From assembly GCA_017646185.1 (NCBI GenBank), contig JAGCNA010000088.1:1-7688 (forward strand): a DNA stretch of 7,688 bases, read 5' to 3'. The number at the start of each line of letters is the position of its first letter. Within the stretch, counting starts at the first letter, position 1. The translations under genes and the position numbers were made by a program. Source of the DNA: Clostridia bacterium (lineage in GTDB: Bacteria; Bacillota; Clostridia; Oscillospirales; CAG-382). A model generated the notes under the pieces. It saw nothing but the letters and a program-made list of their open reading frames with translations, made no database searches and was not told where the DNA came from. Of the stretch, positions 1-6,629 are shown one piece after another.

Positions 1-25
1 AGAAAAAGTAAAAATACTGAATTCA

Positions 26-49
26 GGCGGCTTAATATAAGCCGCCTTT
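26..49 (+). terminator. Rho-independent terminator of an upstream gene
   Basis: A perfect 9-bp stem (GGCGGCTTA at 26-34 pairing with TAAGCCGCC at 38-46) closes a 3-nt loop and is followed by TTTG. It lies immediately upstream of the histidinol-phosphatase ribosome binding site, so it most likely ends a transcript entering from the left edge. The T-run is short, so read-through into the next gene is possible. Confidence 0.65.
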
Positions 50-53
50 GTAT

Positions 54-60
54 AAGGTGA
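54..60 (+). promoter_or_regulatory. Ribosome binding site for the histidinol-phosphatase gene
   Basis: AAGGTGA ends 6 nt before the ATG at 67 and fixes that start. An overlapping reading frame that opens at 48 has no such signal and is a shadow frame. Confidence 0.75.
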
Positions 61-66
61 ATATTT

Positions 67-840
67 ATGGTTTTAAAGGATTATCACGTTCATACCACCT
101 ATTGCGACGGAAAAAGCACCGCAGAAGAAACTGTAAAAGCCGCCATAAACCGCGGGGTGCATACACTTGGCTTTTCCGGACATTCCTACACTCCCTTCGA
201 TACGGACTATTGTATGACACCGGAAAAAACCGAAAAATACATAGAGGAGATCTCTCTTTTAAAAGAAAAATACGGTGATAAAATCAATATCCTCTGCGGA
301 ATAGAACTGGATGTATATTCGGATACGGACGTGTCCCGTTTTGATTACGCCATAGGCTCTGCCCATTATATTGAAAAAAACGGCAGCTACATACCCGTGG
401 ATCTTTCCGCAGATACTCTGCGAAATGCTGTGAAAGTGCATTTTGGCGGGGACGTATATGCCCTTACCGAAGCGTATTTTGAAACCGTATCAAAGCTTAA
501 AAATAAAAATATTGATATTATCGGACATTTTGATTTAATAACCAAATTCAATCAAAACGGCGTTATGTTTGATGAACAGCACCCGAGATATTTAAATGCG
601 GCATTCAAAGCTGTAGATGTTCTTATACAAAAGGGAAAGCCTTTTGAAATAAACACCGGCGTTATTATACGGGGATATAAAGATAAACCTTATCCTTCGG
701 ATTTTATTCTTGATAAAATAACCGAAAAAGGCGGAAGCTTTTTGCTTAACAGCGATTCCCACCGAAGCGATATGCTTTGCTTTGAGTTTGAAAAATGGTA
801 CGCCCACGCAAACAGCAGAAAAGTAAATTGGTTTGAATAA
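67..840 (+). CDS. hisJ: Histidinol-phosphatase, PHP family (HisJ/HisK type)
   Basis: This 257-residue cytoplasmic enzyme most likely hydrolyses L-histidinol phosphate to L-histidinol, the penultimate reaction of histidine synthesis. The sequence shows the PHP metal-site motifs in order: DYHVHTTYCDG at residues 5-15 (H7, H9), GFSGHSYTPFD at 35-45 (H39), the glutamate of CGIELD (E80), GSAHY (H100), IGHFDLI (H154), and NSDSHRSD near the C-terminus (D230, H232). All expected ligands are present and the length is normal for the HisJ/HisK class of Firmicutes. The ATG is supported by AAGGTGA 6 nt upstream. The gene stands alone between two terminators, with no other his genes in view, which is common for this enzyme in Firmicutes. 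I see no convincing promoter in the 66 bases upstream. Other PHP phosphoesterases share the fold, but the GFSGHSYTPFD segment favours histidinol-phosphatase. Confidence 0.9.
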   Translation: MVLKDYHVHTTYCDGKSTAEETVKAAINRGVHTLGFSGHSYTPFDTDYCMTPEKTEKYIEEISLLKEKYGDKINILCGIELDVYSDTDVSRFDYAIGSAHYIEKNGSYIPVDLSADTLRNAVKVHFGGDVYALTEAYFETVSKLKNKNIDIIGHFDLITKFNQNGVMFDEQHPRYLNAAFKAVDVLIQKGKPFEINTGVIIRGYKDKPYPSDFILDKITEKGGSFLLNSDSHRSDMLCFEFEKWYAHANSRKVNWFE

Positions 841-876
841 AGAGAAAAAGCAGGGGTAATCCCTGCTTTTCTCTTT
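841..876. terminator. Bidirectional terminator between convergent genes
   Basis: AAAAGCAGGG (846-855) pairs with CCCTGCTTTT (861-870) around a 5-nt loop. AGAG (841-844) and CTCT (871-874) extend the stem with one bulged A at 845. A T-rich tail is present in both directions. The hairpin starts directly after the stop codon at 840 and lies about 30 bp beyond the stop of the convergent minus-strand gene, so it can end both transcripts. Confidence 0.85.
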
Positions 877-905
877 CCCCGTAATGTTTTTTCGGGGTAA
901 ATGTA

Positions 906-1604
906 TTAGCTTTCCCGTCTTTTACTTTCTGCCATTCTGCTTATCTTAGCAATAGCTTCGTCGGTCAGTGCATCGTTGCGCACGTCAAAGGAAAAGGTGT
1001 TTTCTTTTGTTTCAACCAAAAGCTTAAAGCATTCAATATATCTGTTTTTACCCTTTATTTCCTTTGTAAAGCTTTTATCGCAAATACTTACGTTAAGTAT
1101 ATCCGATAGCGGCGTAACAGTCTTTTCTGCGGTTATATCGCCGGTTATAAGATCCAGCTTTGCACATACGGCAAAAAGGTTTTGGGTGGTATACAGCATT
1201 GCGGTGCTTGAGTATTTTTCGCATCTGGGGGTTGAATCCCCGCCAACCGTCATATTTTTAACATCGGGATCATCTGCCGCATAACAACCGGTGGTAAAGT
1301 TAAATACCTTTACGGGTCTCTTTTCCGTATCGTTTACAAAGGTTTCCAGTTCTTGTTCTGCTACTTTGTGGAAAGATTGGGCGTATTCGTCCACTGCGCC
1401 GTCACGCACACGCATAGAAAAGTGGCATATAACTATAACCACTCCGGCAACAAGGGTAAGGACAGAACCTTGCCACAGCACGTATTCGTGTACGAAGAAA
1501 TAGTTGATTCCGTAAAGAAGTGCGCCTGCAACCGCAGTTATAATGCCGATAATAAACAGCAGGCTGCTTTGTGTAAAATATTTTTTAAAGTTTTTCTTTT
1601 CCAA
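906..1604 (-). CDS. Two-helix membrane protein with a C-terminal PH-like domain
   Basis: I do not recognise a named gene for this 232-residue protein. After a basic N-terminus it has two hydrophobic helices (about residues 14-36 and 42-62) joined by a short loop, which predicts that both ends are cytoplasmic. Residues 135-225 have the pattern of a bacterial PH/GRAM-like domain: LYTTQNLFAV strand pair, turn at ITGD, EKTVTPLSDILNVSI, then KLLVETKENTFSFDVRN and a closing helix with AIAKISRM. The function is unknown; such domains usually bind proteins or membranes. Translation starts at TTG (1604-1602), supported by AGGAG 10 nt upstream; no ATG fits better. It lies 17 bp after the large sigma factor gene and surely shares its transcript, so a role as membrane partner or regulator of that sigma factor is plausible but unproven. 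It has no recognisable anti-sigma (ZAS or RsgI-type) motif. Confidence 0.8.
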   Translation of the reverse strand: MEKKNFKKYFTQSSLLFIIGIITAVAGALLYGINYFFVHEYVLWQGSVLTLVAGVVIVICHFSMRVRDGAVDEYAQSFHKVAEQELETFVNDTEKRPVKVFNFTTGCYAADDPDVKNMTVGGDSTPRCEKYSSTAMLYTTQNLFAVCAKLDLITGDITAEKTVTPLSDILNVSICDKSFTKEIKGKNRYIECFKLLVETKENTFSFDVRNDALTDEAIAKISRMAESKRRES

Positions 1605-1614
1605 TATTAGTTTT

Positions 1615-1619
1615 CTCCT
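1615..1619 (-). promoter_or_regulatory. Ribosome binding site supporting a TTG start
   Basis: AGGAG on the minus strand stands 10 nt before the TTG at 1604-1602. It lies within the 17-bp gap after the stop codon of the sigma factor gene and decides the start of the downstream membrane protein. Confidence 0.7.
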
Positions 1620-1621
1620 GA

Positions 1622-4251
1622 TTATTCGTATTCAGAATCCTTACAGTCGTTATCTGCTTCGTATTCCGCTCTGTTTCTCGTGCCCAGCACGTTAAATAAA
1701 ATAATAGTTTCGTTTTCGTCGGTATCATAGGTGTGCTCAACGGAAGCGTTCCATCCGTCGCCGATACTGTCGGGTGCGTACTTTCTGTAACCGCCGTCGA
1801 CGATAGGGAAGAAGCCTTCTCCCGTTTTGCGGTAATTTTTCAGTTCCCAGAAGCAGGAAAGGTTACGGTCATACCAATAATCTGTGCGGAACTTTACGAT
1901 ACCAACACCTTCCGCATACCAGATATCCTTCTTTCCGCCCTGAAATTGGGTTCCGCTTTTTTCCATACCTAAAAGCCGGTATGTTACGTGGCGGCAGTTT
2001 TCAAAGGTTCCGCAGGGGGTAATAACGGTTTCGTCATCCAAAACTTCAAGGATATATTTCGCACCCTTTTGCGCACGGGATATAGCTTCCTTTTTGTAGC
2101 CGGGCTTCCATTCGTCGGACCATATATGTCCGATCGCCTGCTGGATCTCCAAAAGGAAATTGCCGTAAAGCACCTTGTATCCCTCCGTGCCGATATTCCA
2201 CATATTGCCCTTCCAGTTAAAGCCGTATTTGGATACCTTTCGGGAATTGGCAATACATAGTGTTCCGTCAGCCCTTTTTGAAACGGATTGTGCGCTGAAA
2301 AAGTTCCATTTGCCTTTTTCGGTGTAATCGGGATTTATATAGGGATAACACCTTTGAATTCTCCGCATAGCATCGGCAGAAACTTCGGTTATAACCTTTT
2401 CCCGTTTAGTTTTGGCATACTTTTCCGCAAGGCGGATGTACTCCTCAACGTCGATCATTTTCATTCTTGTTTGCTCGTCGTTTACATAATATCCTTGCGT
2501 AAAGCTGTTAATAGCGCCTTGCCAGGTAGTGGGGTGACCGAGTCCCAAAAGCTGATAAGTGTGTCCCGCCGTAACAACAAACGTGTTATTTTCGGCGGAT
2601 ATAACTTCAAAATAACTGTTGGCTGCAATGTCAAGTCCATCGGTGGGCAGGGGAGTGTATTCCCAGCGGTTGCCCTTTTCAAAGGGTATCAGACCGCTTC
2701 CGCCCCTTACCGTGTACGAATTGAGCTCCCAAGTTGACTCCGTGCCGTATCTTACGGAATGCTGCTTTACTATTCCCACCGCGGGGCAGATATAGGTTTC
2801 ACAGCTTGTGAGCCCGTATTTTTCCCCTGTGAAAACCCAAAGAGAGCAGTTTTCAAAAACTCCCGCCTTTGTTTCTACGGTAATACCGTTTTCACGGTAC
2901 TCCAAAGTGCTCTTTTTATCGGAGCAAACGTATACGTCCCCGGGGAACATATTCTCATCGTAAATCACGCAGTCGTTTCGCCCTGCATTCCAGAATATAC
3001 TTTTACCGCTGCAGGTGTTTCCAAAGGAATATCCCGGTTGGGACCAGAAGAGCAGTCTGCCGTTTATCAGCTTATAGACCTCTCCCGTCGCACCGCCGCC
3101 AAACTGTTTTTTCTGAATATTTCTGTGAGTTTTTCTGAATTTCTCACATTCTTTAGCTGCTAATGCGTTGGCGTAATATACGTCGGAAGGCTTTAATACC
3201 TCCAAAACCTTGTTAAAACAGTTTAGCGCATTTTCGATTTCGTTTTCGCAGGCGTAAGACCAACCTGCCCAGAACCAAGTGTATCCCAGAGAAAGAGGAA
3301 AATTGTGCTTTTCCAAAAACGGAACTTGAGTGTTGATCATATAGTCAACACGTTCTTTTTCGCTGAACTTATCGGCTTCTCTCGAAACCACGGATTGCAT
3401 AACGTCATCGTTATGTCCTGCCAAAGCCTCGGCTTTAATGCGCTCGTACAGCTCTTCGTTCTTTTCGCCTTCTATCCACCAAGCGCCGTACTGAAGTACG
3501 TCTGCCAAAGCGTGGGATTTTTCTTTCGAATCCTTAAGACTCTCTACGTCCGCCAGAACCTTTTTGTATTGTTTTTGAAATTCGGTTTTGTCGTTTTGCT
3601 TTGCAAGGAGTTTAAGCGCCTCAACCTGCCTCATTACACGTTCAACGATAGTTTCGTTTTCGTTATATTCTTTATCCATTATACCGTATTCCTTTCTGAG
3701 TTGCTTTCGCCCCTCCGAAAGACGCCACTTAACTGTCCCCACCGGTAGGGAAAGCTTTTGGGATATCTCGGCAACAGATAACTCTTCGAAATAATGCAAT
3801 TTAACGGTTTCGCGTATCTTTTCGGTTAAAGCTTCCACTGCGTACTGCAGTTTTTCGCTTTGGTCATACTCGTTTATAAAAGCAAGGTCAAGTATATTTT
3901 GGTATTCCTCGTCCTCATCCTTGTTATATAAAGTGTATTCCAGCGCGTCAAAGCTTATATCGGAAACGGCACAGCTGTAATGGTCGGCTATACGAAAAGC
4001 GCAGTTTTTGGCTATAGCACAGATCCACGAACCAAACTTTTCCCTTTCCTTAAGGGTATCAAGCTTTGTCCAGGCGGCAACAAATGCATCCTGCGAAGCG
4101 TCCTCCGCCGAGTATTTGTTACCCGTAATCTTATACGCCGTGCCGTGTACGCTTCTTTCGTGGCGCGTTACCAGCTCCTCGTATGCGTTTTCATCGCCCA
4201 TAAGTGCATTTCCACCAGGTCTTTGTCTATTGAGTTTTTGTAACCGTTCAT
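1622..4251 (-). CDS. Giant ECF-type sigma factor with long C-terminal extension; apparent 1-base deletion near codon 15
   Basis: With one base restored near 4209-4211 this encodes 876 residues, four to five times a normal ECF sigma factor. Sigma region 2 spans about residues 10-85, with NKYSAEDASQDAFVAAWTKL as the core-binding/-10 segment. Region 4 spans about 136-190, with the helix-turn-helix LSVAEISQKLSLPVGTVKWR. Residues 202-374 are helical with a TPR-like stretch (GWSYACENEIENALNCFNKV). From about 376 to the end lie two related aromatic-rich beta modules. Their shared landmarks are GVFENC/GTFENC (463-469, 747-753), VGIVK (about 492-496, 783-787) and WEL (508-510, 802-804). No signal peptide or membrane helix is visible, so the protein should be cytoplasmic. 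The frame holding most of the protein stays open up to 4366, but its TTG there falls inside the predicted -10 box. The ATG at 4251 with its ribosome binding site gives a typical ECF N-terminus (KDLVE followed by NALMGDENAYEELV) only after a frame change. An internal ATG at 4201 is the alternative start. The function is presumably transcription initiation under control of the extension. Confidence 0.8.
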
Positions 4252-4257
4252 TGCATA

Positions 4258-4263
4258 TCCTCA
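4258..4263 (-). promoter_or_regulatory. Ribosome binding site of the sigma factor gene
   Basis: TGAGGA on the minus strand is 6 nt before the ATG at 4251-4249. It marks the biological start of the sigma factor even though that ATG is out of frame with most of the coding sequence in this assembly. Read without a frame change it yields only a 27-residue peptide that stops at 4170-4168. Confidence 0.75.
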
Positions 4264-4331
4264 CGTTTTTTGTTGCCTGTTTGGGGCTTTCACTTATAAG
4301 AGTGTCAAAAAGCATAAAAAGGTTGGGTTTT

Positions 4332-4351
4332 AATAAAAAATATTTTTTATT
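4332..4351. repeat. Perfect 20-bp AT-only palindrome in the sigma gene leader
   Basis: AATAAAAAAT at 4332-4341 is followed directly by its exact reverse complement, ATTTTTTATT, at 4342-4351. It lies about 8-27 nt downstream of the transcription start predicted from the minus-strand promoter. It could be an operator or simply an AT-rich intrinsically bent tract; nothing else in the window matches it. Confidence 0.5.
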
Positions 4352-4365
4352 GCCTTGCAAATACA

Positions 4366-4394
4366 AATATACATTGCAAACTCCGCAGAGTCAA
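4366..4394 (-). promoter_or_regulatory. Sigma-A type promoter for the sigma factor/membrane protein operon
   Basis: On the minus strand TTGACT (4394-4389) and TATATT (4371-4366) are separated by 17 bp, close to the housekeeping consensus. Transcription would begin near 4359, leaving a leader of about 108 nt before the ATG at 4251. A second TTGACA at 4308-4303 has no -10 at proper spacing. Confidence 0.65.
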
Positions 4395-4475
4395 TAACTT
4401 AAAAGTTGAACGTAACTCAATCGTTGGTTGCGCATGATATACGGAAGTGTTTTGTTTCCTTGTTTAAAACGCACC

Positions 4476-4503
4476 TTGACAAAAAGAACTGAAAATGTAT
4501 AAT
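4476..4503 (+). promoter_or_regulatory. Consensus sigma-A promoter for the lipoprotein gene
   Basis: TTGACA (4476-4481) and TATAAT (4498-4503) both match the housekeeping consensus exactly, with a 16-bp spacer. Transcription should start near 4510, about 30 nt before the lipoprotein ATG. Such a promoter implies strong expression by the main sigma factor unless repressed, and argues against the neighbouring ECF factor being required for this gene. Confidence 0.85.
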
Positions 4504-4521
4504 GTTAATATATTGTTAATA
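4503..4521 (+). repeat. Two direct copies of TGTTAATA spaced 11 bp apart
   Basis: TGTTAATA occurs at 4503-4510 and again at 4514-4521. The copies start 11 bp apart, about one helical turn, and overlap the end of the -10 box and the likely transcription start. That position would suit a repressor site, but AT-rich 8-mers can recur by chance. Confidence 0.3.
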
Positions 4522-4530
4522 ATTGCATTT

Positions 4531-4535
4531 TGGAG
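4531..4535 (+). promoter_or_regulatory. Ribosome binding site deciding the lipoprotein start
   Basis: TGGAG lies 6 nt before the ATG at 4542. A TTG at 4530 in the same frame would overlap this site and add four residues (MECF) ahead of the signal peptide, so 4542 is preferred. Confidence 0.8.
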
Positions 4536-4541
4536 TGTTTT

Positions 4542-5702
4542 ATGAAAAATCTAAAGAAGCTTGCCATTACGGCAATATGTATGGTGCTCTGTGTTTCAAT
4601 GTCATCCTGCACGCTTTTGTTCCGCTATTTACAGTCTTCGGAAAAAACGCCGTCAGAAGAATCTTTCAAAGGTGTAATCATTTTACCCGATGATGGCTTG
4701 CTTGAAGACGTATCTATTTCTGTAGAATTGGTTCCCGAGGTCGAATCAAAGCAGGTTTTGAATATCGAAAAGCTTTGGCAATCCGAAACAGAAATGGAAA
4801 AGGCGGAAATATACACATTTGAAGAAGAGTTCTACGATGATACCGAAATAATTTCCTATACTTACACTGCAGATGCCGATGGAGTCCTTTCCGCTTGGAT
4901 AACAGAAATGTATGCGGGGAACGTTGCGTGGATGTATATCAAGGATGAATACGGTGAAGAAATCGTGTCCGATTACGTAGATAAAAACGGATACGGTATT
5001 TCCGCAGACGTTAAAGCCGGCAACACCTACTACATAGACGTGGAGGCCGGTTACTCCGCATTCACCTTTACTCTTAATATAGGTGTTCCCAACATGTTCT
5101 CCGATATAAGCGGATACACTATCGTTTATGACAGCACGGAGTATATGAATCAGGAAAACCGATATATCTTCACTCCCGAAATCGACGGAATATACAGATT
5201 TGATTTTTACGAGGTAATGAACGATTGCGGGCTTGAGTTCCGTGTCACAAACCGTTTGGGAGAAACCCTTTGCGAATCATATAATCTCGGTAACGGAGAA
5301 GGTGCAACAATATTCGAAGCGGTTGCAGGGGAAAGATATACGGTTACAGTGTCCCAGTCTATCGGCTACACTGATTACAAAATGCAGATCGGTTACCAAA
5401 AAGAAACTGCAGATATTATGGGCTATGATATAGTTAACGATAGTATCGAATATGCCGACCAAATAAACTACTATACCTTCTGGCCCAAAGGAGACAATGC
5501 AACGCTTGTGCTTGAAGAAATCCAAAACGGATGCCTAATGGGCATACACGTGTATAATTATCTTGGAGAAACTATAGCATACGATTACAGCGCGGAAAAC
5601 GGATCTTACCTTAAACTGCAAGGGCTGAACAATGATAAACCCTATGTAATCGCAATAACGCATCAGGTAGGCACTTCCGATTATTCTTTGATTATCGAAT
5701 AA
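4542..5702 (+). CDS. Secreted lipoprotein with three tandem beta-rich (PPC-like) repeats
   Basis: I do not recognise a named family. The 386-residue product begins with a lipoprotein signal peptide: basic MKNLKK, a hydrophobic core, and a lipobox ending VSMSSC, so C23 would be lipidated and the protein anchored outside the cytoplasmic membrane. Beyond an acidic linker (about 30-87) come three repeats of roughly 95-100 residues (about 88-186, 189-288, 293-386). Each has a Y-[TI]-F or similar strand before an exposed D/G turn, then a strand series with an LGET- or YGEE-like turn, an AG(N/E)xYxVxV-type strand and a closing Y-rich strand. Examples are NRLGETLCESY and NYLGETIAYDY at equivalent positions in repeats 2 and 3. 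The pattern resembles the bacterial pre-peptidase C-terminal (PPC) beta-sandwich, which in other proteins binds carbohydrate or protein. No catalytic motif is seen. It is monocistronic, between a consensus promoter and a strong terminator, and divergent from the giant sigma factor operon. Confidence 0.85.
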   Translation: MKNLKKLAITAICMVLCVSMSSCTLLFRYLQSSEKTPSEESFKGVIILPDDGLLEDVSISVELVPEVESKQVLNIEKLWQSETEMEKAEIYTFEEEFYDDTEIISYTYTADADGVLSAWITEMYAGNVAWMYIKDEYGEEIVSDYVDKNGYGISADVKAGNTYYIDVEAGYSAFTFTLNIGVPNMFSDISGYTIVYDSTEYMNQENRYIFTPEIDGIYRFDFYEVMNDCGLEFRVTNRLGETLCESYNLGNGEGATIFEAVAGERYTVTVSQSIGYTDYKMQIGYQKETADIMGYDIVNDSIEYADQINYYTFWPKGDNATLVLEEIQNGCLMGIHVYNYLGETIAYDYSAENGSYLKLQGLNNDKPYVIAITHQVGTSDYSLIIE

Positions 5703-5709
5703 GAAACAG

Positions 5710-5746
5710 AAAGAGCAAACACTCAAAAAAGTGTTTGCTCTTTGTT
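5710..5746. terminator. Strong bidirectional terminator between convergent genes
   Basis: A 14-bp perfect stem (5710-5723 with 5730-5743) closes the 6-nt loop CAAAAA; its core is AGAGCAAACACT pairing with AGTGTTTGCTCT. T-rich sequence follows on both strands. It ends the lipoprotein transcript (stop at 5702) and the minus-strand operon whose last stop is at 5752. Confidence 0.9.
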
Positions 5747-5751
5747 TTGAA

Positions 5752-6624
5752 TTATTTGTCGTCGCCGATGGAAAGCATTGCCAGCAGATCGTCGATAGAA
5801 GCTGTTTCGGACATTTTCTTCGCCATTTCCGTTGAAGAAATATTAATTTCGGCGGTATCAAGCTTTTTCAGCTCTTCTTCGGTAGCTTCTTCGGTTTCTT
5901 CGGGTACGGGTTCTTTTGTTGTAACCGCTTTTTGGATAACGGCTTCGGGAGCTTTTACTTCTTTTTTGGGGGAAGAAAAATCAACATCGCCGGTTTTGTT
6001 AAGCTCATCCAGCTCTTCTTTTGAGAACGCAGGCGGCTCTACGTTGTTAACTGCGTTTTCAAGTTCTTCCATTTTGAAGATATCGGCTTTGGTGCCCAAG
6101 CGTATCTGTAAAACGGATTTCACCACGCTGCCGATAGGTTCGGTGATCTCGTACTGGTTTATAATTACGGCAGGCATATTGTTGGATATGTTTTCGCAAA
6201 TTTCACGCTTCTGTTTAGAGGATATGTTTTTATACGCCATATCAAGACTTATAAGGTCAATACCTATAAAAGCGGCGTCTCCCTTACCGTAAATACGGGC
6301 GTCTTTTATGTTATTCCATTCAATAAACATTCCGTTTTTGTGCTTTCCCGTAAAATCATATAAGCCTTCATCGGTGAAAACCACAGCGTAGGGACGTACC
6401 AGCCATTGAGTCAGCCCCGATATCAGCAAGCAGAAGCCGGATATAAGCGAAACCGCGCCCACACCGAGGAATATAAGGTTGCGTACGATGCCATCAACTC
6501 CCGAAACAATTGCGAGGGGGAGTATTAAAAACACAATGCCCGCGGCGGTCATAATACCGCCAGCGATTGCGGAAGGCAATCCTTTGCGTTTTGTTTTGTT
6601 ATAAAGTTTTGTAGCTTTTCCCAT
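5752..6624 (-). CDS. Two-helix membrane protein with STM3941-like PH domain and acidic tail
   Basis: This 290-residue protein has a basic N-terminus, two long hydrophobic helices (about 18-41 and 48-75), and then a PH-like domain at about 77-180. The segments VVFTDEGLYDFTG, GMFIEWNNIKDARIYG, FIGIDL and NMPAVIINQYEIT follow the order seen in STM3941-family proteins. That family's role is not established; its members are thought to sit at the membrane with the PH domain in the cytoplasm. Residues 190-265 form an acidic, Pro/Lys/Glu-rich and probably disordered linker. The last 20 residues form a short amphipathic helix, ASIDDLLAMLSIGDDK, which looks like a docking peptide. The ATG at 6624 has GGGAG 9 nt upstream, inside the last codons of the preceding gene. 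The gap to that gene is only 5 bp, so the two are translationally coupled. It is the last gene of the operon, before the terminator at 5710-5746. Confidence 0.8.
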   Translation of the reverse strand: MGKATKLYNKTKRKGLPSAIAGGIMTAAGIVFLILPLAIVSGVDGIVRNLIFLGVGAVSLISGFCLLISGLTQWLVRPYAVVFTDEGLYDFTGKHKNGMFIEWNNIKDARIYGKGDAAFIGIDLISLDMAYKNISSKQKREICENISNNMPAVIINQYEITEPIGSVVKSVLQIRLGTKADIFKMEELENAVNNVEPPAFSKEELDELNKTGDVDFSSPKKEVKAPEAVIQKAVTTKEPVPEETEEATEEELKKLDTAEINISSTEMAKKMSETASIDDLLAMLSIGDDK

Positions 6625-6629
6625 TTTGG

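Noticed and set aside
877..897. Second hairpin CCCCG/CGGGG beside the terminator
   Set aside because: The stem is only 5 bp with an 11-nt loop and no adjacent T-run; the hairpin at 841-876 explains termination better.
1988..3163. Plus-strand open frames opposite the sigma gene (for example 2288-2737 and 2759-3163)
   Set aside because: They lack ribosome binding sites and recognisable domains, and are antisense to well-supported coding sequence with clear protein motifs.
4303..4308. TTGACA on the minus strand as a second promoter for the sigma gene
   Set aside because: No -10-like hexamer is found 16-18 bp downstream; TATAAG at 4298-4293 is far too close.
4252..4366. Extending the sigma factor coding sequence to a TTG at 4366
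   Set aside because: That TTG lies inside the predicted -10 box, has no ribosome binding site, and the extra residues before NALMGDE do not resemble an ECF N-terminus, while the other frame does.
4396..4407. Short inverted repeat AACTT-AA-AAGTT just upstream of the minus-strand -35
   Set aside because: Five-base arms in AT-rich DNA are expected by chance and nothing else supports an operator there.
4407..4416. TGAAC/GTAAC as an ECF-type -35 element for autoregulation by the sigma factor
   Set aside because: No CGT-like -10 element occurs at about 16-17 bp from either copy, and exact or near-consensus sigma-A promoters already account for both directions.
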